The notes under the pieces were generated by a model. The model saw only the letters and a program-made list of their open reading frames with translations, ran no database searches and was not told the origin of the DNA. The translations under genes were made by a program, and so were the position numbers. DNA of 64,000 nucleotides, taken from NCBI GenBank assembly GCA_008375315.1, contig CP032507.1, forward strand, positions 2,035,001 through 2,099,000. Direction: 5' to 3'. The stretch's first letter is position 1; every line of letters begins with the position of its first letter. Of the stretch, positions 24,416 to 32,327 are shown piece by piece. The DNA comes from Ectothiorhodospiraceae bacterium BW-2 (GTDB taxonomy: Bacteria > Pseudomonadota > Gammaproteobacteria > Thiohalomonadales > Thiohalomonadaceae).

Positions 24416-25092
24416 TATAGTCTCTCCAACGCCGTTTCCGCCGCCTGCCGCACCCATTTGTTACCATCTTTAGCCAGGGTTTTGAGGCTATTAGGTGGCG
24501 CTTTGGGGTGAGTCGCCACCGCAAGCCGTTCGACCCAGTCACTGGAGCGTACCGCTTTGGCAATGACATCAGTCGGGCATTCATCGAGCAGCAGCGCCAT
24601 CAGGCGGTTAAATGAAGGCTTAGTGCTTTTGGCAAATTTAGCCGCATAGTTTTCGGCAAAGGTTTTGGCGTATTGCTGCTGTTCGGTTTCGCTCATAAAG
24701 CTGAATAGGTTGGCGGTCTGCTCCGGGGGCAGGGTGCTGAAAACCTGTTCCAGATGCTGGGTTGCTTTTTTGTAGAGCGACATATTGCTGGCCAGCCGAG
24801 TCAATAGTTCGGTATCGATCGCAATCGGTTTAGCTGCTTTTTTAGGCTTTGGTGGCAATTCATCAAATTCATTATCGAGCTGTTGGCGTACCTCAGCAAT
24901 CAAATCGGGCTGTTTCCATAGCACTTGGCGCACTTTGGCATCGCTATCCTGAACTAACTGCTGTTGTACCGTCGGTTTCAGGGTTTTATTGGCCGCCAGA
25001 GCTTTGCGTACCGCCACTTTCTCATCCTGCGCTAGTTGCAGTTGTATCGCTTCATTCAGGGCCTTATTCATCGTTTCGTCAGGGACAGCCAC
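24415..25092 (-). CDS. HEAT/LRV-like repeat protein, 5' end cut by a transposon
   Basis: 225 residues of helical repeats ([41 protein letters not shown]; later [47 protein letters not shown]). These resemble leucine-rich-variant/HEAT repeats used for protein contacts. Translation probably starts at GTG 25092, but a transposase element begins about 15 bp upstream, so the original N-terminus may be lost. First gene of an operon with the zeta-like kinase. Confidence 0.6.
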   Translation of the reverse strand: MAVPDETMNKALNEAIQLQLAQDEKVAVRKALAANKTLKPTVQQQLVQDSDAKVRQVLWKQPDLIAEVRQQLDNEFDELPPKPKKAAKPIAIDTELLTRLASNMSLYKKATQHLEQVFSTLPPEQTANLFSFMSETEQQQYAKTFAENYAAKFAKSTKPSFNRLMALLLDECPTDVIAKAVRSSDWVERLAVATHPKAPPNSLKTLAKDGNKWVRQAAETALERL

Positions 25093-25120
25093 AAACCGGC
25101 AGCTTGCCCGATTTTACAAG

Positions 25121-25686
25121 TGACATGACACCCACTCTTCTGAGGCGTAAAATCTGTTGAGCAAAACCATTTATCGCCACAAAAGAGGAAGTGTCATGTC
25201 AGAAGCGAGTGTAACTGAATCGATCGCAAACCCCAAGCAGAAACCGCGCCGTATGAGCAAATGACTCAGGAGCTGAGTGAAGCCGACATTGCACAGCACT
25301 TGGACATTCTTCGCACCACACTGCGTCACTGGCGTCAGCGCTCACCGGTGGTGGCTGACTTTTTTGAGCACCCGGATGGAATTGTGTTTCTGCATCGATT
25401 GATTATTACACTTTATTTTGTGCTGAGTTATCAACCACAGGATCTGCGGGGCGTGATGCAAATGATTCAGCTCAGTGGCTTGGATATTTTTGTGGCTAAC
25501 TCACTGGGGGCTCAGCAAGCCGTTACCCAGCCAATTGAACAGCAAATCCTTAGCTATGGAGCCGAGCAACGCGAACAGGCTGTTGCTCACCGCAGCCAAG
25601 CGCCGGTAAAGCCTATCAGTTTGATCGAAGATGAGACCTTTCATCCTGACATTTGCTTAGTGGCGATGGAAGCGGTCAGTGGCTAG
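25121..25686 (+). mobile_element. Truncated insertion sequence with DUF6399-like transposase N-terminus
   Basis: Starts with a terminal-repeat-like GTGACATGACACCC. ATG at 25196 with AAGAGGAAG upstream begins MSEASVTESIANPKQKPRR and stops after 22 codons at TGA overlapping a second ATG (25261). The main frame continues MTQELSEADIAQHLDILRTTLRHWRQRSPVVADFFEHPDGIVFLHRL... to residue ~141. Family length is several hundred residues, so the 3' part is gone, replaced by a piece of the IS3-family end at 25681. Confidence 0.6.
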
Positions 25687-25739
25687 ATTTAGAGCTTTAT
25701 TTTTTTAACAACTGGTCTCAAATTGCTTGACAGCTTCCG
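25681..25739 (+). mobile_element. Solo right end of the IS3-family element
   Basis: GGCTAGATTTAGAGCTTTAT and the following GGTCTCAAATTGCTTGACAGCTTCCG match the right end of IS copies 1 and 2 with one change (TTG for TTA). The rest of the element is absent. Right after GCTTCCG comes an HNH fragment, so the IS once sat in an HNH copy. It confirms the natural right end of the IS. Confidence 0.85.
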
Positions 25740-25858
25740 CCGGTGTCAGTCGTGAAAAGAGGGAGGCGTACCTGCAAGATGCCTACAACTGCGCTACTGT
25801 GTTCACTGGTAGCTGGCAGAAGTGGCAGCCGAGAGCGGAGGGAGTGGCGGTTTTTTAG
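25740..25858 (+). pseudogene. HNH gene 3' fragment (copy G)
   Basis: Shortest piece, from CCGGTGTCAGTCGTG to the common stop, then the common tail to GATATACTTGG. Downstream it is joined to a TnpB fragment rather than a toxin-antitoxin module. Confidence 0.88.
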
Positions 25859-25946
25859 GGGGTTAGGTAGGGGGTGGGTAAATTACTGTAGATTTAGGCT
25901 GGACATAGGATGCGGGGTTGATATACTTGGCGGAGTCGGATTTTTA

Positions 25947-26351
25947 ATGGTTGTTGATAAAGCCGCCGTGATTGCGGCGGAAGAGCTCACCGCCCCGATG
26001 TCGGGCAAGTCCTTCGGCAAGAACGTCAATCGTCGGCTGGCAAGCTGGACGAAAGGCGTTATTGCCGAAGCACTTGACACTGTTTCAAACCGCAGAGGTT
26101 CTGCGGTCGTTCTGGTCAATCCTGCCTACACATCGCAAATCGATTCCCGCAACGGATGCCTACTCGGCAAACGCCAGGGGGATCGGTTTTACTGTTTCGA
26201 CGGGGTTGTGTTGCAGGCAGATCAGAACGCTGCGCGAAATGTGCTGGCACGCTTGTCCGACCCTGACATCGATCGGTTCATGCCGTACCGACAGGTGAAG
26301 ACGATCTTGCAAGCACGGACTGAGCGCCTCCGGTTGGGACTGCTCAACTAG
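25947..26351 (+). pseudogene. C-terminal fragment of an IS605-family TnpB
   Basis: 134 codons carrying AAEELTAP (RuvC-II Glu), VNPAYTSQIDSRNG, DRFYCFDGVVLQADQNAARNVL (RuvC-III Asp). The N-terminal half with the RuvC-I Asp and wedge domains is missing, so it is not an active RNA-guided nuclease. Of the zinc-finger Cys pairs, only partial residues remain. A TAG replaces a Gln codon seen in relatives right after LGLLN, and homology-like sequence continues beyond. No left end of the IS is visible. Confidence 0.75.
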
Positions 26352-26450
26352 GACTCCAGTTGCTCGCCCGCACGGGTGTTATCAACGGAGCGCGAATGAC
26401 CGAAAAACTGCCATGAGCAACTTTGCTTAGGTGTTTAGGAACAGATAAAC

Positions 26451-26708
26451 ATGAGTACACCACAAATTTTACCGATGATTCAGGCTCTGCCTCATGCCGA
26501 AAAAATACAGCTTATGGCACTTTTGGTGCAAGAGATTGCTAAAGAGGAGCAAATTCCTCTCCAGCAAGTCGAATCGGTACATGCTTCACCTGTAAGCGGC
26601 GCAGAACGATATGCCAAAATTCGGCAGTTGGTGGAGCCATTGCATGGAATTGAACTGGAACTTCCCACACGCAATGCCATGCCTCAACCGCCTGACTTTA
26701 GCGAATGA
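26451..26708 (+). CDS. vapB: Antitoxin of FitB-like VapC pair
   Basis: 85 residues (MSTPQILPMIQALPHAEKIQLMALLVQEIAKEEQ...), AT-balanced, ATG preceded by AGGAACAG. The C-terminal half is Pro-rich and probably unstructured until bound to toxin. Overlaps vapC by ATGA. Confidence 0.75.
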   Translation: MSTPQILPMIQALPHAEKIQLMALLVQEIAKEEQIPLQQVESVHASPVSGAERYAKIRQLVEPLHGIELELPTRNAMPQPPDFSE

Positions 26709-27139
26709 TTATTCTCGACACCAATGTGCTGTCTGAGTTGATACGGTTACAACCTGACATGCAAGTTATCCATTGGTTTCGTAGTTTACAAAACCAACAA
26801 TGTGTCACGACCACGATCACTCGTGCCGAAATCAGATACGGCATCGGCTTATTGCCCGAAGGCAAGCGAAAACACCAACTCCAACAGGCAGTCATTGCTC
26901 TGTTTCAACCAGCGATTGTTGAACAAGTTCTCCCTTTCGATACCGATGCTGCCGATTGTTATGCCGAAATAGCCATACTAAGACGACAGCATGGTCTGCC
27001 GATCTCGCAGTCTGATGCCATGATTGCTGCAATTACCAAAACTCATACTGCCACGCTGGCAACGCGTAATATCAAAGATTTTCATCACTGCGGTATTGCT
27101 CTCATTGATCCATGGAATAGGGAGGAACAGGTTCGATGA
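26705..27139 (+). CDS. vapC: VapC-type PIN toxin (FitB-like), intact
   Basis: 144 residues: MIILDTNVLSELIRLQPD (first Asp), TTTITRAEIRYGIGLLPEG (Glu), ILRRQHGLPISQSDAMIAAITKTH (Asp), LATRNIKDFHHCGIALIDPW (last acidic). Complete FitB/VapC PIN ribonuclease. Its TGA overlaps the ATG of the methylase pseudogene, so the module was placed exactly at, or co-evolved with, that gene's start. Confidence 0.9.
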   Translation: MIILDTNVLSELIRLQPDMQVIHWFRSLQNQQCVTTTITRAEIRYGIGLLPEGKRKHQLQQAVIALFQPAIVEQVLPFDTDAADCYAEIAILRRQHGLPISQSDAMIAAITKTHTATLATRNIKDFHHCGIALIDPWNREEQVR

Positions 27140-27621
27140 AACGCGTCAAAAAACATCAAATAATAAACAATTTGCCCACCATCAAACTTGAAGGAGCACT
27201 ATTTCTCGCCGATCAACTGGAGCGGGCAGCATTGGGATAAGCCAGTAGTCAGACTGCCAGTGACGGAAGCTGTCAAGTAATTTGAGACCAGTTGTTAAAA
27301 AAATAAAGCTCTAAATCTAGCCGGTGATTGCCACTGCCCTCACCGGCAAATTTCGCCTATGTTGAGTCATGACGCAACAAGGAGCGAACATGACCCTCAT
27401 GGCCCTTTGCCGCAAGAGCCAAGCCCTTCAGCAAGGGGGAGCTGCAAGGCGAACTGCAACCCCTAATCTAGGAACCTCCCTCCTGCACCGCGTTACCCAC
27501 AGCCCGCCCCCCTACGATAATAAGGGGGTCTCCGGGGGGCGGGCTATGGATAACGCTCTGTCATTCAGCCACCACAACCGGCTAAAGCCATCGACGATAG
27601 ACCCACTAGCGGCACCGTCAC

Positions 27622-28671
27622 TCATCTCTCCTTCGCTCTATTCAGGGTTGGATAGTTGACCTCCAGCGACCCCACCCCCTCCTCCGGTAGAGCGGGGTTA
27701 ATCCATACCTCAGTAGGGGGTTGCTTAACCTTGGGCTCACCATGAATAAAGCGTTTCGGATGCTGCTGATAGGCCTGCTTCAGCGCCTGTTCACGCTGCT
27801 CGCTAACCTCCTTGTAACGACCGGTAAATACCTGCTCTGGAGTGAACCACGCAATCCCTCGATGGTGGTGGTGGAAACAGTACCAGTCAACATAGTCACT
27901 AAACCATATTCTGGCATGGTCAACTCCTGTAAATCGTTGAGGATAATCGGGTTGTTGCTTGAGTGTTTTAAATTGACTCTCGCTAAACGGATTGTCGTTA
28001 CTGACTCGTGGACGGCTGTGGGAGCAGGTGATCCCCAGTTCGGCCATCAAGTCGAGATAGCCTCTGGCGGTCATCGGCACACCTCTATCCTGATGCAGTG
28101 TTAAGCCACTGAGCGCGACCCGATAGCGAGCCGCTGCGTCACTGATTAACAGCTTGGAGAGCTCACTATTCTCCTTCCTTGAGACCATCCAAGCCACAAT
28201 AAAACGGCTGTAGAGATCCATCACCACATAGAGATTCAAGAAGTTACCCTGCTCTGTGGTGGGAAGCTTAGTGATATCCCATGTCCAAACCTCATTCGGG
28301 CGGGTCGCCCGTAATCGGGGGATAGCGTGTGATTTGGCCGGTTTTTGAGCTCGCCGCTCTCCCGTCTGTTGATTAGCACGAAGGATCCGATACATCGTAC
28401 TGATTGAACAGTAATATTTCCCTTCATCCAGCAGGCTAGCATAGATCTCTGCCGGAGGTTGGTCATAGAATCGTTCGCTGTTCAAAAGCCCCAGAACGGC
28501 TTGCCTCTCTGCCTCACTCAGCGCATTGGCTGCGACGGGTCTTGGAAGGCTCGCTCGGGGGGAGACAACCGGAGCCTGTCGGCGGTAGTAGCCTGCACGC
28601 GAGAGCGCTAGGCTATCGCAAGCGGCTCTTATGCTCACCGAACTGGGGCACTCTTTTTCAACTAATCTCAT
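27622..28671 (-). CDS. IS3-family transposase OrfB (copy 2)
   Basis: Same 349-residue DD(35)E transposase as at 10897, residue for residue. Frame intact. Identity between the copies argues for a recent duplication or gene conversion. Confidence 0.93.
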   Translation of the reverse strand: MRLVEKECPSSVSIRAACDSLALSRAGYYRRQAPVVSPRASLPRPVAANALSEAERQAVLGLLNSERFYDQPPAEIYASLLDEGKYYCSISTMYRILRANQQTGERRAQKPAKSHAIPRLRATRPNEVWTWDITKLPTTEQGNFLNLYVVMDLYSRFIVAWMVSRKENSELSKLLISDAAARYRVALSGLTLHQDRGVPMTARGYLDLMAELGITCSHSRPRVSNDNPFSESQFKTLKQQPDYPQRFTGVDHARIWFSDYVDWYCFHHHHRGIAWFTPEQVFTGRYKEVSEQREQALKQAYQQHPKRFIHGEPKVKQPPTEVWINPALPEEGVGSLEVNYPTLNRAKER

Positions 28672-29072
28672 AAGCTTATCTCTGTGTTCATCTGCTCCAA
28701 TAAGCTGAAGGCTTTTTTTTGGAGCGCAATCACCCCTTCGGTCTGCTGTAACCGTTGGCTAAGACGCTGAATTTCCTTCTTTAAACGCTCTATCTCCTTA
28801 TCTCGCTTGTCTAGGCTCGGTTTGCGACCACTCTGTTTCCCTTTCAGGCCAGCCTGCCCCTGTGCTTGCAGTTGTCGGCGCCATTTGGTCAGATGGGAGC
28901 TGTAGATCTGCTCTTTGCGCAGCAGCTCGCCTAGCTGACCCGGCTCCTTGCACTGCTCTGCTTCTGCTAGGATCCGAAGCTTCTCTTCCTCACTAAATTT
29001 GCGGTAGGAGCGCTTCTCTTCATCGGGGTCGGTAACCTCGTTGGAGGGTAAAACGGTAGTATCTTTGGGCAT
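28668..29072 (-). CDS. IS3-family transposase OrfA (copy 2)
   Basis: 134-residue HTH/coiled-coil protein identical to that at 10496; start at the ATG at 29072 behind AGAGGAGA; stop overlaps orfB in ATGA. Confidence 0.9.
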   Translation of the reverse strand: MPKDTTVLPSNEVTDPDEEKRSYRKFSEEEKLRILAEAEQCKEPGQLGELLRKEQIYSSHLTKWRRQLQAQGQAGLKGKQSGRKPSLDKRDKEIERLKKEIQRLSQRLQQTEGVIALQKKAFSLLEQMNTEISL

Positions 29073-29470
29073 CGTGTATCTCCTCTGTTGCCCCCCTGAT
29101 TCTACATTCATTTCTCATCAGGGGTGGTCTCAGGGTATCTTGACACTCAGGGGTGATTACCACATTCCCAAAGGGTTGCAGTTCAAAGATGAGTGCAGTC
29201 GTGCGTTTCAGATTGCTACGGCATTGTGGCACACATTTCAGACTGCTTGTTAGCGTACTGACAAGGATCCACAAGGGATTACCAAGAAGTTTGTTAGCAA
29301 ATTATTACGCGACGCATTCGGTTATCATGGGATGGTACGAACTGAGAGTATAACTATTCATGATCGCCGTTTTCCCATATCGCTGCGCTATCAAACCATA
29401 CCGGTCGTGATTGCTCCGCATCAGTCAACAATTACTTTCCAACAGGAATTTATAGTATGTATTTGGGAGC

Positions 29471-29802
29471 GAATGCCGTATTAGCACTACGGTCGATGCA
29501 CTCTAGTCGTTGATGGGATGGCTTTAGTCCCTTTTATATCGAACGCAAACAGCAGAAGCGTTTTCCAAACCTACCGCTGGATATGGAGGCCACAAATGAG
29601 GCGTTGGCCTGTGAGTTGTTGCGAGCTTGATTTGAGGAGCGGGAGGCGGGTTGCACCCCTTTGCCGGAGAATTGACTGGCGGGCTCTGTAGGGGGAGAAG
29701 ATGGGGCCGCAGGCGGGGCTGTAGAGATGGCTAGCATCTTCTCTGCTGTGGCGGCATAATAGCGACTTAAATTAATTGTCGGAAAATTTTAGGGGGACGC
29801 AG
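29471..29802. other. Decayed DNA at the right edge of the island
   Basis: No intact gene. One frame reads RKQQKRFPNLPLDMEATNEALACELLRA then stops, then FEEREAGCTPLPEN and a stop, suggesting an unidentified dead gene at 29540-29750. From about 29760 the sequence leads into the conserved right block. Confidence 0.4.
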
Positions 29803-29889
29803 ATGACCGATGAAGAGTTTCTAACCCCACGAGTAAAGATCAACACGAAACCACTATGCAACGCCTTCTGTTTGCCTTTATCGAATTAG
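29803..29889 (+). CDS. Possible 28-codon leader frame overlapping the membrane protein gene
   Basis: ATG 29803 follows an excellent AGGGGGACGCAG ribosome binding site and reads MTDEEFLTPRVKINTKPLCN... to TAG at 29887-29889, overlapping the next gene's start in another frame. The next gene (29856) has no ribosome binding site of its own. It may be a coupling leader or, alternatively, the true N-terminus joined by a frameshift. Confidence 0.35.
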   Translation: MTDEEFLTPRVKINTKPLCNAFCLPLSN

Positions 29890-30356
29890 TGCTGCTACAG
29901 CGCCCGCCGCAGTCGCTGCCGGCTAACTCTCTGCTATTTGTGTTGGCGGTGGGGTGCCATGGCTTGACCGGCTGGTTGATTGGCCGACTCTCACTCGCGC
30001 CTGAGTTAGCGGCGGTGGCGGCACTTTATGGTACCTTTATCGTCTTACTCTATATGGTGGTACTACTTGAGGTCGCGCAAAAACGGATTCGGCTGATGCA
30101 GTCGCTGACCGCCCTGCTCGGGGGGGAGGCGGTGATCGGCATCGTGGCGCTACCGATAGTCTATGTCAGCCTCACAGGGGAGAGCGGTGGCGTCGCTGCC
30201 CTGCTATCGTTATCGATAGTGATCTGGAACCTCCTCTTTGCCGCCCATATCTTTCGTCATACCTTGGCCGATGGTAAAGGCAGTGGGATGACGGCGGCGG
30301 TGCTCTACATGGTTACCTCGTTACTGCTCGGCGCCATGCTGCCGCTGGAGGGGTAG
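29856..30356 (+). CDS. Small multi-spanning membrane protein
   Basis: 166 residues with four to five hydrophobic helices (about 25-45, 45-70, 85-108, 112-132, 145-163), so an inner-membrane protein of unknown function. It ends 4 bp before mpl, implying an operon. The start is uncertain because no Shine-Dalgarno sequence precedes ATG 29856 and a leader frame overlaps it. Confidence 0.65.
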   Translation: MQRLLFAFIELVLLQRPPQSLPANSLLFVLAVGCHGLTGWLIGRLSLAPELAAVAALYGTFIVLLYMVVLLEVAQKRIRLMQSLTALLGGEAVIGIVALPIVYVSLTGESGGVAALLSLSIVIWNLLFAAHIFRHTLADGKGSGMTAAVLYMVTSLLLGAMLPLEG

Positions 30357-30360
30357 CGCG

Positions 30361-31710
30361 ATGGGACGCTCTCTCCATATTCTCGGTATCTGCGGTACTT
30401 TTATGGCAGGGCTAGCGGTGCTGGCGCGAGAGCTAGGGTATCGGGTAACCGGTCAGGATGCCAATATCTATCCCCCCATGAGTACCCAGCTACAGCAGGC
30501 GGGGATTGAGCTCATTGAGGGGTATCGCGGTGCCGATATCCCTACCGATAGCGAGTTAGTGCTCATTGGTAACGCCCTATCGCGCGGGAACAGTGCCGTC
30601 GAGTGGGTGCTCAATCGGCGTCTGCCCTACCGCTCCGGCCCCGAGTGGTTACAGCAGCAGCTACTAGGGGAGCGCTGGGTAGTGGCGCTCTCGGGGACGC
30701 ACGGTAAAACCTCGACCACCGCCATGGTGACAACGATGCTACAGCAGTGCGGTTTTGAGCCGGGATTTCTAATCGGTGGCGTCGCCCCCGGTCTCGGGCT
30801 TTCAGCTCGTTTAGGTCGTCCGCCCTACTTTGTTATTGAGGCGGACGAGTACGACTCGGCTTTTTTCGACAAAAGGAGCAAATTTCTCCACTACCGGCCA
30901 CAGACGCTAGTGGTGAATAATCTTGAGTTTGATCATGGTGATATCTTTGCCGATTTGACGGCGATAGAGACCCAGTTTCACCATCTGCTCCGAACCGTTC
31001 CGGGGCGGGGGAAGATTATCTACCCTGCGGGAGTCGCCGCGATTGAGCGGGTACTCCAGCGCGGCTGCTGGAGCGATACCGAGCGGCTGCACCACCCCGA
31101 TGGCTGGCAGGTAGAGCGGCAGGAGACGCCGGCGGGGCAGCAGCTACAGTTTTGGTGGCAGGGCGAGCGACAGGGGGAGCTGCTGTGGAGCCAAGCGGGT
31201 GCCCACTCAGCCGCCAATGCGCTAGCTGCCCTTGCTGCGGTGCGACACGCCGGTATCCCCCCGCCTGAGGCGATTGCGGCGCTATCGCACTATCAAGGGG
31301 TTAAACGGCGGTTGGAGACTATCTGGCAGCGCCACGGGATTGTGATCTACGACGACTTTGCTCACCACCCGACCGCGATTGCGACCACTTTAGCGGGGGT
31401 GCGGCAGCGCTATCCTAAACAGCGGCTGATTGCGGTGGTGGAGCCGCGCTCGAACACCATGCGCCTAGGGGGGCATCGGGATAGCCTGCCGCAGGCGCTG
31501 GCGGTGGCCGATGTGGCATTTATCTATAGCGGTCAGCTAGCGTGGCAGTTAGCGGCGGGTGAGAGTATCGCCGTTAACGAGTTATCTGAGCTAGTCGAAC
31601 AGGTGGCCGACGCCGCCGTGGCAGGGGGGCATATTGTGGTCATGAGTAACGGTAGTTTTGACGGCTTTCACCAGCGCTTAATCACAGCCCTAGAGCAGCG
31701 ACTGGGGTGA
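30361..31710 (+). CDS. mpl: UDP-N-acetylmuramate:L-alanyl-gamma-D-glutamyl-meso-diaminopimelate ligase
   Basis: 449 residues, the usual Mpl length. N-terminal Rossmann-like domain ([20 protein letters not shown], with the GTFM variant typical of Mpl rather than MurC), ATP-binding [12 protein letters not shown] (about 111-122), [16 protein letters not shown], and C-terminal [10 protein letters not shown]. The enzyme joins recycled murein tripeptide to UDP-MurNAc in cytoplasmic peptidoglycan recycling. The stop overlaps the ubiX start by 4 bp. Confidence 0.95.
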   Translation: MGRSLHILGICGTFMAGLAVLARELGYRVTGQDANIYPPMSTQLQQAGIELIEGYRGADIPTDSELVLIGNALSRGNSAVEWVLNRRLPYRSGPEWLQQQLLGERWVVALSGTHGKTSTTAMVTTMLQQCGFEPGFLIGGVAPGLGLSARLGRPPYFVIEADEYDSAFFDKRSKFLHYRPQTLVVNNLEFDHGDIFADLTAIETQFHHLLRTVPGRGKIIYPAGVAAIERVLQRGCWSDTERLHHPDGWQVERQETPAGQQLQFWWQGERQGELLWSQAGAHSAANALAALAAVRHAGIPPPEAIAALSHYQGVKRRLETIWQRHGIVIYDDFAHHPTAIATTLAGVRQRYPKQRLIAVVEPRSNTMRLGGHRDSLPQALAVADVAFIYSGQLAWQLAAGESIAVNELSELVEQVADAAVAGGHIVVMSNGSFDGFHQRLITALEQRLG

Positions 31711-32321
31711 AACAGATCACGCTCGCCTTGACTGGTGCCTCGGGAGCGGCCTACGGTCTGCGGCTGCTACAGCAGCTACTGCTCAGTGAGTGTGAGGTCT
31801 TTCTCATCTACTCTAAGGCGGCGCAGGTGGTGCTGGCGACCGAAGTTGAGCTAAAACTCAGTTCGCGTCCCGAACAGGCTAAGCCGCAGCTATTAGACCA
31901 TCTGCAGCTCCCACAGCGAGCGGAACAGTTGAGTGTATTGGGGCGGGAGCAGTGGTTCTCGCCCGTTGCGAGTGGATCGTCAGCGCCGGCGGCGATGGTC
32001 ATCTGCCCCTGTTCGACCGGAACACTGGCGGCGGTGGCGCACGGTCAGAGCAGTAATTTAATTGAGCGGGCTGCTGATGTGGCGCTTAAAGAGCGGCGTC
32101 AGCTCATTTTGGTGCCTAGAGAGAGCCCCTACAGCACCATTCAGCTACAAAATATGTTGACCTTAAGCCAAGCGGGGGCGACGATTTTGCCCGCTAGCCC
32201 CAGCTTCTACCATCGGCCCGAGTCGATAGAGGCGTTAATCGACTCGGTTGTGGCCAGAGTGCTAGATCATCTACAGTTAGAGCAGCAGCTAGTGCCGCGT
32301 TGGGGCCGTGGCGTTGGATAG
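31707..32321 (+). CDS. ubiX: Flavin prenyltransferase UbiX
   Basis: 204 residues from GTG 31707 within mpl's stop. [20 protein letters not shown] at the N-terminus binds [32 protein letters not shown] and [18 protein letters not shown] complete the family signature. UbiX makes prenylated FMN for the UbiD decarboxylase in ubiquinone synthesis. Operon with mpl and the adenylate cyclase homologue. Confidence 0.95.
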   Translation: MKQITLALTGASGAAYGLRLLQQLLLSECEVFLIYSKAAQVVLATEVELKLSSRPEQAKPQLLDHLQLPQRAEQLSVLGREQWFSPVASGSSAPAAMVICPCSTGTLAAVAHGQSSNLIERAADVALKERRQLILVPRESPYSTIQLQNMLTLSQAGATILPASPSFYHRPESIEALIDSVVARVLDHLQLEQQLVPRWGRGVG

Positions 32322-32327
32322 GGCTCG

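Larger units (their letters stand above)
27264..29153 (-). mobile_element. IS3-family insertion sequence, copy 2
   Basis: 1890 bp in reverse orientation to copy 1. Ends CGGAAGCTGTCAAG (27264) and CTTGACACTCAGGGG (to 29153). A TGA triplet at 27261-27263 is repeated at 29154-29156, giving a 3-bp target duplication (4 bp if GTGA is counted). Removing the IS and one TGA restores the methylase reading frame ASD-YHIPKG. Encoded proteins are identical to copy 1. Confidence 0.93.
27136..29470 (+). pseudogene. Eco57I-like DNA methylase gene, split by IS copy 2
   Basis: N-terminal codons 27136-27240 read MKRVKKHQIINNLPTIKLEG, ALFLADQLERAALG, then TAA and ASSQTASD up to the IS. After the IS the same frame resumes: DYHIPKGLQFKDECSRAFQIATALWH, a stop, then VSKLLRDAFGYHGMV, ITIHDRRFPISLRYQTIPVVIAPH. 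The pattern (I-x-L-E-G-x-L-x-x-x-D-x-L, then FGY ... FPI ... PVVIAP) is that of the N-terminus of large Eco57I-type methylase/nuclease proteins of restriction and related systems. Only about 170 codons remain; the catalytic part is absent. Confidence 0.55.

Noticed and set aside
26352-26450. Guide RNA of the TnpB element
   Set aside because: The TnpB gene is truncated, and I cannot identify the element end or an RNA fold by eye.
29215-29250. CTTGTTAGCG resembling a cassette boundary
   Set aside because: It lies inside the methylase reading frame and no matching left arm is present.
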